The notes beneath the pieces were generated by a model that had not been told where the DNA came from, did not search any database, and saw nothing but the letters and a program-made list of their open reading frames with translations. From Salipiger bermudensis HTCC2601 (GTDB taxonomy: Bacteria; Pseudomonadota; Alphaproteobacteria; Rhodobacterales; Rhodobacteraceae), in NCBI RefSeq assembly GCF_000153725.1, contig NZ_DS022276.1, forward strand, positions 2,776,853 to 2,840,852: 64,000 nt of DNA, given 5' to 3'. The stretch's first letter is position 1; each line of letters opens with the position of its first letter. This document shows, piece after piece, positions 8,137-16,812 of the stretch. Both the position numbers and the translations under genes were made by a program.

Positions 8137-9525
8137 ATGTCCTTCTTCGGCAAGCTCAAGAGCAAGCTGTTCAAGTCGTCCTCGAAGCTCGAGGAAGGGC
8201 TCGACGCCATCGTGCAGGAGGGCGGGTCGGAAGACGCGCCCGAACCGAGCGCGCCGGAGCCCGCTGCACCGCCGGCCCCGACGCCGTCCGCACCGGAGCC
8301 GACACCCTCCGCGCCGCCGGCCCCGGCGGATGTGCCGCCGCCGCCTGCCGAGACGCCGGAGCGCCCCTCCGAGACTCCGCCGGTCGCGCCCGACGAGGCC
8401 CCGTCCGAGGCGCCAGAGGAGGCCCCCGCACCGGTCGACCCGACGCCGAGCCCGCTGCCCGACCCGGCAGAGACGCCGGAGCCGGGCCCCGACGTGACGC
8501 CGCCCGCCGATCCGATCCCGGGGCCGCCCTCCGAGATCCCGTCAGCCCCGCCGCTCGAGATGCCGGCGCCGCTCGATCCGACGCCGGTGGCACCGCCGCA
8601 GGAGACGCCGACCCAGACGCCCTCCAGCGCGCGGCCCGGCCTGCTGGGCCGGCTTTTCGGCCGCGAGACGCCGAGCGCGCCGGTGGTGCGCCGGGTGCTC
8701 GACGACGACATGCTCGAAAGTCTTGAAGAGCTGCTGATCGCCTCTGACATGGGCGTCGACACCGCCCTGCGGGTCTCGGCCAACATCGCCGAAGGCCGCT
8801 ACGGCAAGCGGGTCTCCACCCAGGAGATCAAGGCCGCGCTGGCCGCCGAGGTGGCGCGGGTGATGGACCCGGTGGCCAAGCCGCTGCCGCTCTATCCCAA
8901 GAAGCCTCAGGTTGTTCTGGTGGTCGGGGTGAACGGCTCCGGCAAGACCACCACCATCGGCAAGCTCGCCTCGCAGTTCCGCGCCGCCGGCAAGTCGGTG
9001 GTGATCGCCGCGGGCGACACCTTCCGCGCCGCCGCGGTCGAGCAGCTTCAGGTCTGGGGCGATCGCGCCGGGGTGCCGGTGCTGACCGCGCCCGAGGGCT
9101 CGGATCCGGCAAGCCTTGCCTTCGATGCGATGACCAAGGCGCAGGCCGAGGGCGCGGACCTTCTGATGATCGACACCGCCGGACGGTTGCAGAACCGGCA
9201 GGACCTGATGGAGGAGCTGGCCAAGATCGTCCGGGTGATCCGCAAGAAGGATCCCGACGCGCCGCACAACACGCTTCTCGTGCTCGATGCCACGACCGGT
9301 CAGAACGCCCTGACGCAGGTCGAGATCTTCCGGCAGGTCGCGGATGTGTCAGGTCTGGTGATGACCAAGCTCGACGGCACCGCCAAGGGCGGCGTTCTGG
9401 TGGCGCTGGCAGACAAGTTCGGCCTGCCGATCCATGCCATCGGCGTGGGCGAGCAGATCGACGATCTGGCGCCCTTCGACCCCGAGGAGTTCGCCGCCGC
9501 GCTCACCGGGCTTGAGCAGGGCTGA
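8137..9525 (+). CDS. ftsY: Signal recognition particle receptor FtsY
   Basis: A 462-residue SRP-receptor GTPase that docks ribosome-SRP complexes at the membrane. The N-terminal basic segment MSFFGKLKSKLFKSSSKLEEGL matches the amphipathic membrane-binding helix. Residues about 30-170 form a Pro/Glu/Ala-rich acidic linker in place of the E. coli A-domain. The NG domain follows: N-helices around LEELLIASDMGVDTA, P-loop GVNGSGKTTTIGKLA, insertion-box motif DTFRAAAVEQLQ, G3 DTAGR, and G4 TKLDGTAKGG. ATG at 8137 gives the canonical start; earlier in-frame codons lie in the divergent promoter region. Confidence 0.97.
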   Translation: MSFFGKLKSKLFKSSSKLEEGLDAIVQEGGSEDAPEPSAPEPAAPPAPTPSAPEPTPSAPPAPADVPPPPAETPERPSETPPVAPDEAPSEAPEEAPAPVDPTPSPLPDPAETPEPGPDVTPPADPIPGPPSEIPSAPPLEMPAPLDPTPVAPPQETPTQTPSSARPGLLGRLFGRETPSAPVVRRVLDDDMLESLEELLIASDMGVDTALRVSANIAEGRYGKRVSTQEIKAALAAEVARVMDPVAKPLPLYPKKPQVVLVVGVNGSGKTTTIGKLASQFRAAGKSVVIAAGDTFRAAAVEQLQVWGDRAGVPVLTAPEGSDPASLAFDAMTKAQAEGADLLMIDTAGRLQNRQDLMEELAKIVRVIRKKDPDAPHNTLLVLDATTGQNALTQVEIFRQVADVSGLVMTKLDGTAKGGVLVALADKFGLPIHAIGVGEQIDDLAPFDPEEFAAALTGLEQG

Positions 9526-9579
9526 GCGCGGGCTGATTTCCGAACGTCTGTCGAGGACCGCGTTAGCGGCCCTCGCCGC

Positions 9580-10074
9580 TCACTCGTCGCGCGCCTGCTC
9601 GGGCCAGAACCATGTCTCGAAGGCGCGCACGATCGTGAGTACCACAACGACGATCAGCGTCGTCATGGCTGCAAGCGGCATCTGCCCTGCGCCGCAGCCA
9701 AGCCCCACCGCGCCCGCGAGCCACAGCGACGCGCCGGTGGTGGTGTTGCGCACCTTGCCGCCGCTGGTGAAGATGATCCCGGCGGCAAGGAAGGCCACGC
9801 CCGCGGTCACCGCCTCGATCATCCGCAGCGGATCGTTGCGCTGCTCGTCTCCGCCGAACTCCATCGCTGCCAGTTCGCGCCCGAGGATCACGAAGAGGCA
9901 GGCGGCGACCGAGACGAGGATGTGGGTGCGCAGCCCGGCCGGCTTGCCACGCCGTTCGCGTTCGAAGCCGATGCACGCGGCCAGAAAGATCGCCGCCAGC
10001 AGACGCGCGAAGGCCACTGAGGGCGGCACCGCAGAAAAGGTGCCCGTGAATTCGTCTAGGATCTGCTCGAACAT
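9580..10074 (-). CDS. MgtC/SapB family membrane protein
   Basis: A 164-residue protein with about four membrane segments and the MgtC core GFERERRGKPAGLRTHILVS, followed by VTAGVAFLAAGIIF and LWLAGAVGLGCG, all diagnostic of MgtC/SapB. The C-terminal ACT-like domain of virulence MgtC is absent, as in many environmental homologues. Members modulate Mg homeostasis or F-ATPase; the exact role here is unknown. ATG at 10074 is preceded by GCGGAGGGG. It is divergent from yciB. Confidence 0.9.
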   Translation of the reverse strand: MFEQILDEFTGTFSAVPPSVAFARLLAAIFLAACIGFERERRGKPAGLRTHILVSVAACLFVILGRELAAMEFGGDEQRNDPLRMIEAVTAGVAFLAAGIIFTSGGKVRNTTTGASLWLAGAVGLGCGAGQMPLAAMTTLIVVVVLTIVRAFETWFWPEQARDE

Positions 10075-10182
10075 GTCCCCTCCGCTTTGACGTGTGGGCT
10101 CAACCCACGGTGAAGCGTCCGGGTTCCCATTGTGAAGGGGCGGGGCAGGGGCTATCTCTGCGGCGACAGAACCGGAGGCCGC

Positions 10183-10785
10183 ATGAGCGCGAAACAGATC
10201 AACCCCTTCCTCAAATCGGCGCTCGAGATCGGCCCGATCATCGTCTTCTTCGCCGCCTACCTGCTGCTGAAGGACCGGGTCTTCACCATCGGCGGCACTG
10301 ACTATCAGGGCTTCATCCTTGTCACCGCCGGCTTCATTCCCTTGATGCTTGTCTGCACCGCGGCGCTGTGGAAGCTCACCGGCCACCTGAGCCCGATGCA
10401 GATCGTCACCGCGGTGCTGATCGTGGTCTTCGGCGGGCTCTCGGTCTGGCTCAATGACGAGCGCTTCTTCAAGATGAAGCCCACCTTGATCTATCTGATG
10501 TTCGGCGTGGCACTGGGCATCGGCCTGCTGCGCGGCGAGAGCTACCTGCGCAAGGTGATGGAAGGCCTAATGCCGCTGCGCCACGAGGGCTGGATGATCC
10601 TGACCAAGCGCGTCACCGCGCTTTTCTTCGGGCTGGCGCTGCTCAACGAGGTGATCTGGCGCACCATGAGCACCGAGACATGGGTCTATTTCAAGACCTT
10701 CGGCCTGACCGCGGCGGTGTTCCTGTTCTTCATGACGCAAGGCAGCCTGTTCAAGCGCTACGGGCTGGAGCAGGAGGGCGAATAG
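10183..10785 (+). CDS. yciB: Inner-membrane septation protein YciB (IspZ/IspA)
   Basis: A 200-residue protein with about six hydrophobic segments and family motifs: NPFLKSALEIGPIIVFF at the N-terminus, KPTLIYLMFG, and a C-terminal WVYFKTFG plus TQGSLFKRYGL. YciB homologues affect envelope integrity and septation and interact with elongation/division proteins. ATG at 10183 with GGAGG 5 bases upstream (ACCGGAGGCCGC). It ends before a strong palindromic terminator shared with the convergent MFS gene. Confidence 0.93.
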   Translation: MSAKQINPFLKSALEIGPIIVFFAAYLLLKDRVFTIGGTDYQGFILVTAGFIPLMLVCTAALWKLTGHLSPMQIVTAVLIVVFGGLSVWLNDERFFKMKPTLIYLMFGVALGIGLLRGESYLRKVMEGLMPLRHEGWMILTKRVTALFFGLALLNEVIWRTMSTETWVYFKTFGLTAAVFLFFMTQGSLFKRYGLEQEGE

Positions 10786-10820
10786 GCCCTTGCGCTTCCT
10801 CAGATCTCTGCAAATGCAAA

Positions 10821-10848
10821 ACGGGGCCGGCAGTCTTGCCGGCCCCGT
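10821..10848 (+). terminator. Bidirectional terminator between yciB and the MFS gene
   Basis: Perfect 12-bp stem ACGGGGCCGGCA / TGCCGGCCCCGT with a GTCT loop, flanked by A-rich sequence on the left and ATCGTTT on the right, between convergent genes. Confidence 0.85.
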
Positions 10849-10886
10849 ATCGTTTCAGACGTTGGCGTCCTGGAAGGCGTCTTGTC

Positions 10887-12188
10887 TCAGACCTTGCCGC
10901 GGGCGCTTGCCACGATGCAGAACAGCGTCACCAGCGCTGCCGCCAGCAGGTAGTAGCCGACATAGGCAATGCCGTATGTGCCCTGCAGCCAGGTCGCGAT
11001 GTAGGGCGCGAGCGAGGCGCCCACGATGCCCGCGAAGTTGAAGGTGATCGACGAGCCGGTATAGCGCACACGGGTCGGGAAGGGCGCCGCCAGCGCGGTA
11101 CCGATCAGGCCGTAGGTCATCCCCATCAGCGCCATCGCCAGCGTCACGAAACCAAGGATGCGGGCCTCGTTCTCGACCATCAGCACCGGCACGAGGAACG
11201 AGAAGGCTGCAATCGCCAGCGTGGTGCCGATCAGCACCTGGCGGCGGCCCAGCCGTTCGGCGGTGAGGCCCGCCACCGGGATGAACAGGCCGAAGACGAT
11301 CGCACCCCAGATCTGGATCGCCAGCGCGTCGGTGAACGGGATCTGCACGACCTTGACGTTGTAGCTCAGCAGGTAGGCGGTGCTGAGATAGAACAGCACG
11401 AAGGTCGCCAGCGCCACGAAGGTGCCGAGCACGATGGAGATCTTGTGGTTGGCAAAGAGCTCGATCACCGGGACCGCCACGCGCTCCTCGTTGTCGATGG
11501 CCTTCTGGAAGTCCGGCGTCTCGGTGATCGAAAGCCGCACCCAGAGCCCGACGATGATCAGCAGGATGGAGGCGAGGAACGGGATCCGCCAGCCCCAGCT
11601 CAGCAGGGTTTCCTCGGGCATGAACTGCAGCAGCAGCCAGAACATTCCCGACGACAGGAACAGGCCCACCGGCGCGCCGAGCTGCGGGAACATGCCGTAC
11701 CAATTCTTCTTGCCCTCGGGTGCGTTCTCGGTCGCCATCAGCACCGCGCCGCCCCATTCGCCGCCGAGGCCGAAGCCCTGACCGAAACGGCAGAGCGCCA
11801 ACAGCGCCGGTGCCGCCACGCCGATCTGGGCGTAGGTCGGCAGCAGGCCGATCACCACGGTCGAGATGCCCATGGTCAGCAGCGCCGCAACCAGCGTCGC
11901 CTTGCGGCCGATGCGGTCGCCGAAATGGCCGAACACGATGGCCCCCAGTGGACGGGCGAAGAAGGCGATCGAGAAGGTGGCAAAGGAGGCCAGCAGCGCC
12001 GTCATCGGGTCGCTGTTGGAAAAGAACAGCGCCGGAAACACCAGGACTGCCGCCGTGGCATAGACGTAGAAGTCGAAAAATTCGATGGTGGTTCCCACAA
12101 GGCTCGCGAGCAGAACCTTGGCAGGAGAGTTGAGCGCCGGCTGCCCCGCGGGGGCGGCCGTTTCAAATTCGGCGGTGCTGTCAGTCAT
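10887..12188 (-). CDS. MFS transporter of the metabolite:H+ symporter (MHS) type
   Basis: A 433-residue, 12-helix transporter. The MHS-subfamily signatures are present: GTTIEFFDFYVYATAA at helix 1, motif A GHFGDRIGRK, and CRFGQGFGLGGEWGGAVLMA in helix 4. This places it with the ProP/KgtP/ShiA group importing osmolytes or carboxylates with protons; the substrate cannot be told from sequence. ATG at 12186-12188 gives the start MTDSTAEF; the preceding in-frame region contains regulatory DNA. The gene stands alone and is divergent from the helicase. Confidence 0.92.
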   Translation of the reverse strand: MTDSTAEFETAAPAGQPALNSPAKVLLASLVGTTIEFFDFYVYATAAVLVFPALFFSNSDPMTALLASFATFSIAFFARPLGAIVFGHFGDRIGRKATLVAALLTMGISTVVIGLLPTYAQIGVAAPALLALCRFGQGFGLGGEWGGAVLMATENAPEGKKNWYGMFPQLGAPVGLFLSSGMFWLLLQFMPEETLLSWGWRIPFLASILLIIVGLWVRLSITETPDFQKAIDNEERVAVPVIELFANHKISIVLGTFVALATFVLFYLSTAYLLSYNVKVVQIPFTDALAIQIWGAIVFGLFIPVAGLTAERLGRRQVLIGTTLAIAAFSFLVPVLMVENEARILGFVTLAMALMGMTYGLIGTALAAPFPTRVRYTGSSITFNFAGIVGASLAPYIATWLQGTYGIAYVGYYLLAAALVTLFCIVASARGKV

Positions 12189-12239
12189 TTTCTTTCTTAT
12201 CCGTTCGCGTCCGGGACATATTTCTCTTGTGCATGTTCC

Positions 12240-12269
12240 GTTAACGCGAACACCGGCGAGTGTTAACGC
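12240..12269. promoter_or_regulatory. Paired GTTAACGC motifs upstream of the MFS gene
   Basis: GTTAACGC occurs at 12240-12247 and again at 12262-12269, 22 bases apart, i.e. about two helical turns on one face of the DNA, 52-81 bases upstream of the MFS start. This is the spacing expected for a dimeric regulator, but no regulator is identified. Confidence 0.3.
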
Positions 12270-12449
12270 CACCTTCTCTGCTCATTTTACAGTCCCGCCA
12301 TGTGTCTGCTGCATTGCCCTGGGGCGGGCGGCACAAAGAAACCCGTATACAAACGCCCGCATCTGCGTTAGAGGAGCGCCTTCCTGACGCGATGCGCCCT
12401 TCTTGAGTCGGCCCGTTCCGCGTCCCACTTCCTCGCAGATCGGCCTCCC

Positions 12450-14633
12450 ATGATTCAGACCCTTTCCGATGCGCTCGCAGAGCGTGGCTATGACACGTTG
12501 ACCCCCGTTCAGGAGGCGGTCACCAACCCCGACCTTCAGACCTCCGACCTTCTGGTCTCGGCCCAGACCGGCTCCGGCAAGACCGTGGGCTTCGGCCTCG
12601 CCATCGCGCCGACCCTGCTCGACGAGGCCGGGATGCTGGGTGAGGCGAGCCTGCCGCTGGCGCTGATCGTGGCGCCCACGCGCGAGCTGGCCTTCCAGGT
12701 CAAGCGCGAGCTCGAGTGGCTCTATGCCAAGGCAGGCGCCCGCGTCGTCTCCTGCGTCGGTGGCATGGACATGCGCGACGAGCGCCGGGCGCTGGAGCGT
12801 GGCGCGCATATCGTCGTCGGTACTCCGGGGCGCCTGGTCGACCACATCCAGCGCGGCTCTTTCGACATGAGCGCGCTGCGCGCCATCGTGCTCGACGAGG
12901 CCGACGAGATGCTCGACCTCGGCTTCCGCGAGGATCTCGAGTTCATGCTGGGCGAGGCGCCGGAAGAGCGGCGCACGCTGCTGTTCTCGGCCACCGTGCC
13001 GCCGATGATCGCCACGCTGGCGCAGCTTTACCAGCGCGATGCCGTGCGCGTGACCACGATCTCCGAGCGCAGCCAGCACGCCGACATCACCTATCAGGCG
13101 CTGCGCGTGGCACAGCATGACGCCGAGAACGCCATCATCAACATGCTGCGCTACCACGATGCGCAGAACGCCATCGTCTTCGCCAACACCCGCGCCACGG
13201 TGAACCGGCTGACCGCGCGCTTCAGCAACCGCGGCTTCGCGGTGGTCTGCCTTTCGGGCGAGCTCAGCCAGACCGAGCGCAGCCACGCGCTGCAGGCGAT
13301 GCGGGACGGCCGCGCCAAGGTCTGCGTCGCCACCGACGTGGCGGCGCGTGGCATCGACCTTCCCAACCTCGAGCTGGTGATCCATGCCGAGCTGCCCTCG
13401 AACACCGAGGGCCTGCTGCACCGCTCCGGCCGCACAGGCCGGGCCGGGCGCAAGGGCATCTCGGCCCTCGTGGTGCCGCCGAAGCTCACCAAGAAGGCCG
13501 AGCGCCTGCTGAAATGGGCCAAGGTCACCGCCGAATGGATCGAGGCGCCGAGCGCCGAGGAGATCCTGCGCCGCGACGAGGAGCGCCTGCTGGCCGATCC
13601 CACCTGGTCCGAGGAGATCACCGAGGACGAGGCCGGGTTCGCCGCGCGCCTGCTGGCCGAGCAGTCGCCCGAGACCGTGGCTGCCGCCTATCTGCGCCTC
13701 TACCGCGATCGCCACTCGGCGCCCGAGGAGCTCTCGGCACCGGATGCGCGCCCCGAGCGCCCCGAGCGCAAGGAGCGCGCGGCGTTCGGCCCGAGCCGGT
13801 GGGTTGCCCTGTCGGTCGGCCGCGATGACCGTGCCGAGGCGCGCTGGCTGCTGCCGCTGCTGTGCCGTGCCGGCGGGCTCGACAAGGATGCCATCGGCGC
13901 CATCCGGGTGCAGGACAGCGAGACCTTCGTGGAACTCTCCGAGCCGGTGGTCGAGGGCTTCCTCGGCGGTCTCGGCGACGGCAGCACGCTCGAGGACGGT
14001 GTGACTGTACGCGCCGTCGAGGGCACGCCGGAATTCGCCAGCCGCCCGCCGCGCCGCGACGGCCCGCGCTCCGACGGTCCCCGCAATGACCGCCCGCGCA
14101 AGGACGGCCCGCGCAAGCCGCGCCCCGAGGGCGATGCGCCGGCGCGCAAGCGTCCCGATGGCGAGGCCTGGGGGGCCAAGGGCGGCTCTGCCAAGGGCGA
14201 CAAGCCGAAGGGCAGCTTCAAGCGCGACGACCGTCCCAAGGGCGACAAGCCCAAGTACGACAAGCCGCGCGGCGATAAGCCCTGGGGCGACAAGCCGCGT
14301 GGTGACCGTCCGAAGAGCGACAAGCCCTGGGGGGACAAGCCCCGCGGCGAGGGTGGCAAGGACTGGAAACCGAAGCGCGATGGCGAGGGCGGCGGCAAGC
14401 CCTTCAAGTCCAAGCGCCCTGGCGAGGGCCGTGACGGCCCGTCCAAGGGCTTCGGCGGCAAGCCGGGCGGGCGTCCGGCGCGTCCGGCGGCGCAGGGTGA
14501 CAAGCCCAAGCGTCCGGCCAATGCCGCCGACACCTCGCAGCGCTTCGACCCGACCGGCCGCGCCTCCAAGGGCGCGCGCCCGGGAAAGCCGCGCCAGGGC
14601 GGCATGCAGCCGCCGAAGCGCGGCAAATCCTGA
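12450..14633 (+). CDS. DEAD-box RNA helicase with DbpA-type RNA-binding domain and basic tail
   Basis: A 727-residue ATP-dependent RNA helicase. All motifs are visible: AQTGSGKT (I), PTREL (Ia), TPGR (Ib), DEAD (II), SAT (III), and in lobe 2 ATDVAARGIDLPNLE (V) and HRSGRTGRAGRKG (VI). A DbpA-like RNA-binding fold follows at about residues 445-525 (WVALSVGRDD, GAIRVQDSETFVELS). The last 190 residues are a low-complexity run of KGDKP/RGDKP/WGDKP units, an unstructured RNA-binding tail. It probably functions in ribosome assembly or RNA turnover in the cold (DeaD/CsdA-like). Its 5' leader is about 180 bases. Confidence 0.95.
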   Translation: MIQTLSDALAERGYDTLTPVQEAVTNPDLQTSDLLVSAQTGSGKTVGFGLAIAPTLLDEAGMLGEASLPLALIVAPTRELAFQVKRELEWLYAKAGARVVSCVGGMDMRDERRALERGAHIVVGTPGRLVDHIQRGSFDMSALRAIVLDEADEMLDLGFREDLEFMLGEAPEERRTLLFSATVPPMIATLAQLYQRDAVRVTTISERSQHADITYQALRVAQHDAENAIINMLRYHDAQNAIVFANTRATVNRLTARFSNRGFAVVCLSGELSQTERSHALQAMRDGRAKVCVATDVAARGIDLPNLELVIHAELPSNTEGLLHRSGRTGRAGRKGISALVVPPKLTKKAERLLKWAKVTAEWIEAPSAEEILRRDEERLLADPTWSEEITEDEAGFAARLLAEQSPETVAAAYLRLYRDRHSAPEELSAPDARPERPERKERAAFGPSRWVALSVGRDDRAEARWLLPLLCRAGGLDKDAIGAIRVQDSETFVELSEPVVEGFLGGLGDGSTLEDGVTVRAVEGTPEFASRPPRRDGPRSDGPRNDRPRKDGPRKPRPEGDAPARKRPDGEAWGAKGGSAKGDKPKGSFKRDDRPKGDKPKYDKPRGDKPWGDKPRGDRPKSDKPWGDKPRGEGGKDWKPKRDGEGGGKPFKSKRPGEGRDGPSKGFGGKPGGRPARPAAQGDKPKRPANAADTSQRFDPTGRASKGARPGKPRQGGMQPPKRGKS

Positions 14634-14654
14634 CGCGCCAGGCGTGACGAATTG

Positions 14655-14686
14655 AAAGGGCCCCGTCCGGCTGGACGGGGCCCTTT
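14655..14686 (+). terminator. Bidirectional terminator between helicase and AEC genes
   Basis: Perfect 14-bp stem AAAGGGCCCCGTCC / GGACGGGGCCCTTT with GGCT loop, between convergent genes. Confidence 0.9.
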
Positions 14687-14710
14687 GTCATTTCAGGATG
14701 TCAGGCTGGC

Positions 14711-15640
14711 TCAGGGCAGAAGGTGCAACCACACCCAGCTGGTGAAGAGACACAGGCCGGTGGCCAGCAGCACCGAGGACGCGGCGACGCGCTTGGCCCG
14801 GCCATACATGTTGGCAAAGACATAGGCGTTCACCCCTGGTGCCATCGCCCCGGTCATCACCGCCGAGCGCAGCGAGTCGGTCGAGAGGCCGAAGCCGTGG
14901 CCGAGCGCGAAGGTGATCGCCGGGTGCAGCGCCAGAGAGATCGCGCAGACATAGAGGATGGTCCGCAGGTCGCCCTCGGGGCGGTAGCGGAACAGCACGC
15001 CGCCGAGCGCGAAGAGCGCCGCCGGCAGGGCGGTGCGGGTGATCATGTCGAGCGCCTGCATCACCGGGGCGGGCAGGGTGACGTTGCCGAGGTTGAAGGC
15101 GACGCCGATCATGATGCCGATCACCAGCCCGTTGCGGAACATGGCGCGGCCGACGGTCAGCGGCAGATGGCGCAGTTCCGTTCCGCGGGCGCGGGCGATC
15201 TCCATCGCGGTGATGCCGAGCGCGTAGCAGAACGGCGAATGCATGGCGATGATGGCGTAATTGCCCGAGAGCGCATCCGGCCCGTAGGCGCGCTCGGTGA
15301 TCGGCAGGCCGAGCAGCAGTGAATTGGAGAACAGGCAGGCAAAGCCGATGGCGACGGAATCTTCCCAGTCGCGTCCAAAGATGTAGCGCGCCCCGAGCAG
15401 ACCGGCGACGAAGCCGCTGGCGGCCCCGAGATAGAAGGAGATCAGGATCGGCGGGGAAAAGTTCGTCCCGAGGTCGAGCTGCCAGATCGCGGTGAAGAGC
15501 AGGCAGGGAATGGCGATGGTCTGGGTGAAGCCCATCAGCCCGTCGACCGCATTGTCGGGCAGCAGGCCGCGCCAGCTGGCGAGGTAGCCGGCGCCGATGA
15601 CCAGGAAGACCGGCAGAATGATGTCGAAAAGAGCTTGCAT
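14711..15640 (-). CDS. AEC-family (auxin efflux carrier-like) transporter
   Basis: A 309-residue membrane protein with about ten hydrophobic helices in two five-helix halves. It begins MQALFDIILPVFLVIGAGY, the classic AEC start, and has ITERAYGPDALSGNYAIIA and FALGGVLFRYRPEGD, with GAMAPGVNAYVFANMYGRA near the C-terminus. Bacterial AEC members export or import small organic acids such as malate or malonate. No metabolic neighbour suggests a substrate. It ends at a strong terminator shared with the helicase. Confidence 0.9.
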   Translation of the reverse strand: MQALFDIILPVFLVIGAGYLASWRGLLPDNAVDGLMGFTQTIAIPCLLFTAIWQLDLGTNFSPPILISFYLGAASGFVAGLLGARYIFGRDWEDSVAIGFACLFSNSLLLGLPITERAYGPDALSGNYAIIAMHSPFCYALGITAMEIARARGTELRHLPLTVGRAMFRNGLVIGIMIGVAFNLGNVTLPAPVMQALDMITRTALPAALFALGGVLFRYRPEGDLRTILYVCAISLALHPAITFALGHGFGLSTDSLRSAVMTGAMAPGVNAYVFANMYGRAKRVAASSVLLATGLCLFTSWVWLHLLP

Positions 15641-15717
15641 GTCAGTCTCTTGCGAAGAGGTTTTGCGCCGCGCTGCGCGCGTCGCCGGGGGCGCGCCGGT
15701 TTGGCGCTGCGCCCGGG

Positions 15718-15776
15718 TCCCGGCGGCGGGAGGGCCGGTCGGGGCGGAGTTGAGTATTTGCGACGTAGAGAAGATG
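15718..15776 (-). repeat. Box-type repeat, copy D1
   Basis: TCCCGGCGGCGGGAGGGCCG followed by a variable stretch and GAGTATTTGCGACGTAGAGAAG. The last part is the reverse complement counterpart of the box in the composite repeats (TTCTCT...AAATAC), so this copy is in opposite orientation. Confidence 0.65.
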
Positions 15777-15827
15777 GTGGCGCGACGTGAGGCGGCGAGG
15801 GGGGCGTGCTTGTCGGGACGCGCTGGT

Positions 15828-15886
15828 GTCCCGGCGGCGGGAGGGCCGGAGAGGGCGGATGTGAGTATTTGGGACGTAGAGAAGAT
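15828..15886 (-). repeat. Box-type repeat, copy D2
   Basis: Near-identical to the 59 bases at 15718-15776 (same GGCGGCGGGAGGGCCGG head and GAGTATTTGGGACGTAGAGA tail), 110 bases further on in direct orientation. The 51 bases between the copies are not repeated. Confidence 0.65.
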
Positions 15887-16011
15887 CAGGACGCGGCGCG
15901 GGGAGGCGAAGGCGGCGCGGTTTGTGAGCGTGGGGGAGCACGCTCCTGGTCCGGTGGCGAGGTTTGCTGAGACGGGTCTTGTGAGGCTGCGGGCTTCGGG
16001 CGTGGTCGGTC

Positions 16012-16812
16012 TCAGAGCGCATAGCGCAGGACCATGCCGTCATAGGCCGGGCGGATGTGATCCGGGGTCTCGGCGGCGACGATGTCATGGTCGAGATCGA
16101 TATGCATGTTGGTGAGCACAGCCTCTTTCGGCTGCGCCTTGGCGATCCATTCCAGCGCGAGGTCGAGATGCGCGTGGGTCGGATGCGGGGTGCGGCGCAG
16201 CGCGTCGAGGATCCAGCAGTCGAGCCCCTGAAGATGCGCCCAGCTGGCCTCGGGGATGCGGATCACGTCGGGCAGGTAGGCGACGTCGGCGATGCGGAAG
16301 CCGAGCGCGTCGATGCTGCCGTGGTCGACCTCGAAGGGCGTGAGCGTGATCGGGCCGCCGGCGCCTTCGATTGTGAACGGCCCGTCGCCGATCGTGTGCA
16401 TCTCGAGGATCGGCGGGTAGGGGCTGCCTTCGGGCTGCACGAAGGCGTAGCCGAACCGCGCGAAGAGCGCGTTCTGGGTGTCGCCATCGGCCCAGACCGG
16501 CAGCCGGTCGCGCCGGTTGAAGACGATCTGGCGCAGGTCGTCGAGCCCGTGCGTGTGATCGGCATGGCTGTGGGTCCAGGCCACCGCGTCGAGATGGCCG
16601 ATGCCGGCGTCGAGCAGCTGCTGGCGCATGTCTGGCGTGGTGTCGATCAGCACCCGCGTGGTGCCTTGGGCACCGTCGCGCTCGACCAGCATCGAGCAGC
16701 GCCGCCGTGTGTTTCGCGGGTTGGCCGGGTCGCACTCGCCCCAGTGGCCGCCAAGGCGCGGCACGCCGCCCGAGGAGCCGCAGCCCAGGATGGTGAAACG
16801 CAACTCGCTCAT
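16012..16812 (-). CDS. MBL-fold metallo-hydrolase, PhnP-like
   Basis: A 266-residue metallo-beta-lactamase-fold phosphodiesterase-like protein. It begins FTILGCGSSGGVPRLGG, typical of the PhnP/RNase Z-like branch, and carries the metal motif THSHADHTHG plus later ligands in FEVDHGS, DALRRTPHPTHAH and NMHIDLDHD. PhnP cleaves cyclic ribosyl phosphates, but no phosphonate genes are nearby, so activity is unassigned. Its ATG overlaps the tatD stop (ATGA), showing translational coupling. The tatD/MBL pair is a common alphaproteobacterial arrangement. Confidence 0.9.
   Translation of the reverse strand: MSELRFTILGCGSSGGVPRLGGHWGECDPANPRNTRRRCSMLVERDGAQGTTRVLIDTTPDMRQQLLDAGIGHLDAVAWTHSHADHTHGLDDLRQIVFNRRDRLPVWADGDTQNALFARFGYAFVQPEGSPYPPILEMHTIGDGPFTIEGAGGPITLTPFEVDHGSIDALGFRIADVAYLPDVIRIPEASWAHLQGLDCWILDALRRTPHPTHAHLDLALEWIAKAQPKEAVLTNMHIDLDHDIVAAETPDHIRPAYDGMVLRYAL

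Larger units (their letters stand above)
15641..16011. other. Gene-free stretch with duplicated repeat
   Basis: 371 bases upstream of the AEC start and downstream of the metallo-hydrolase. Open frames here are arginine/proline-rich shadows without ribosome sites. The only structure seen is a 59-base unit present twice at a 110-base offset (listed separately), related to the box of the composite repeat. Confidence 0.7.

Noticed and set aside
12282-13715. Long minus-strand open frame opposite the helicase
   Set aside because: Shadow frame with Gly/Leu/His-rich product and no start signal; the helicase motifs on the plus strand are complete.
15642-16088. Minus-strand open frame upstream of the AEC gene
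   Set aside because: Arg/Pro/Ser-rich translation of repeat DNA, overlaps the metallo-hydrolase end, and contains the duplicated repeat in frame by chance.
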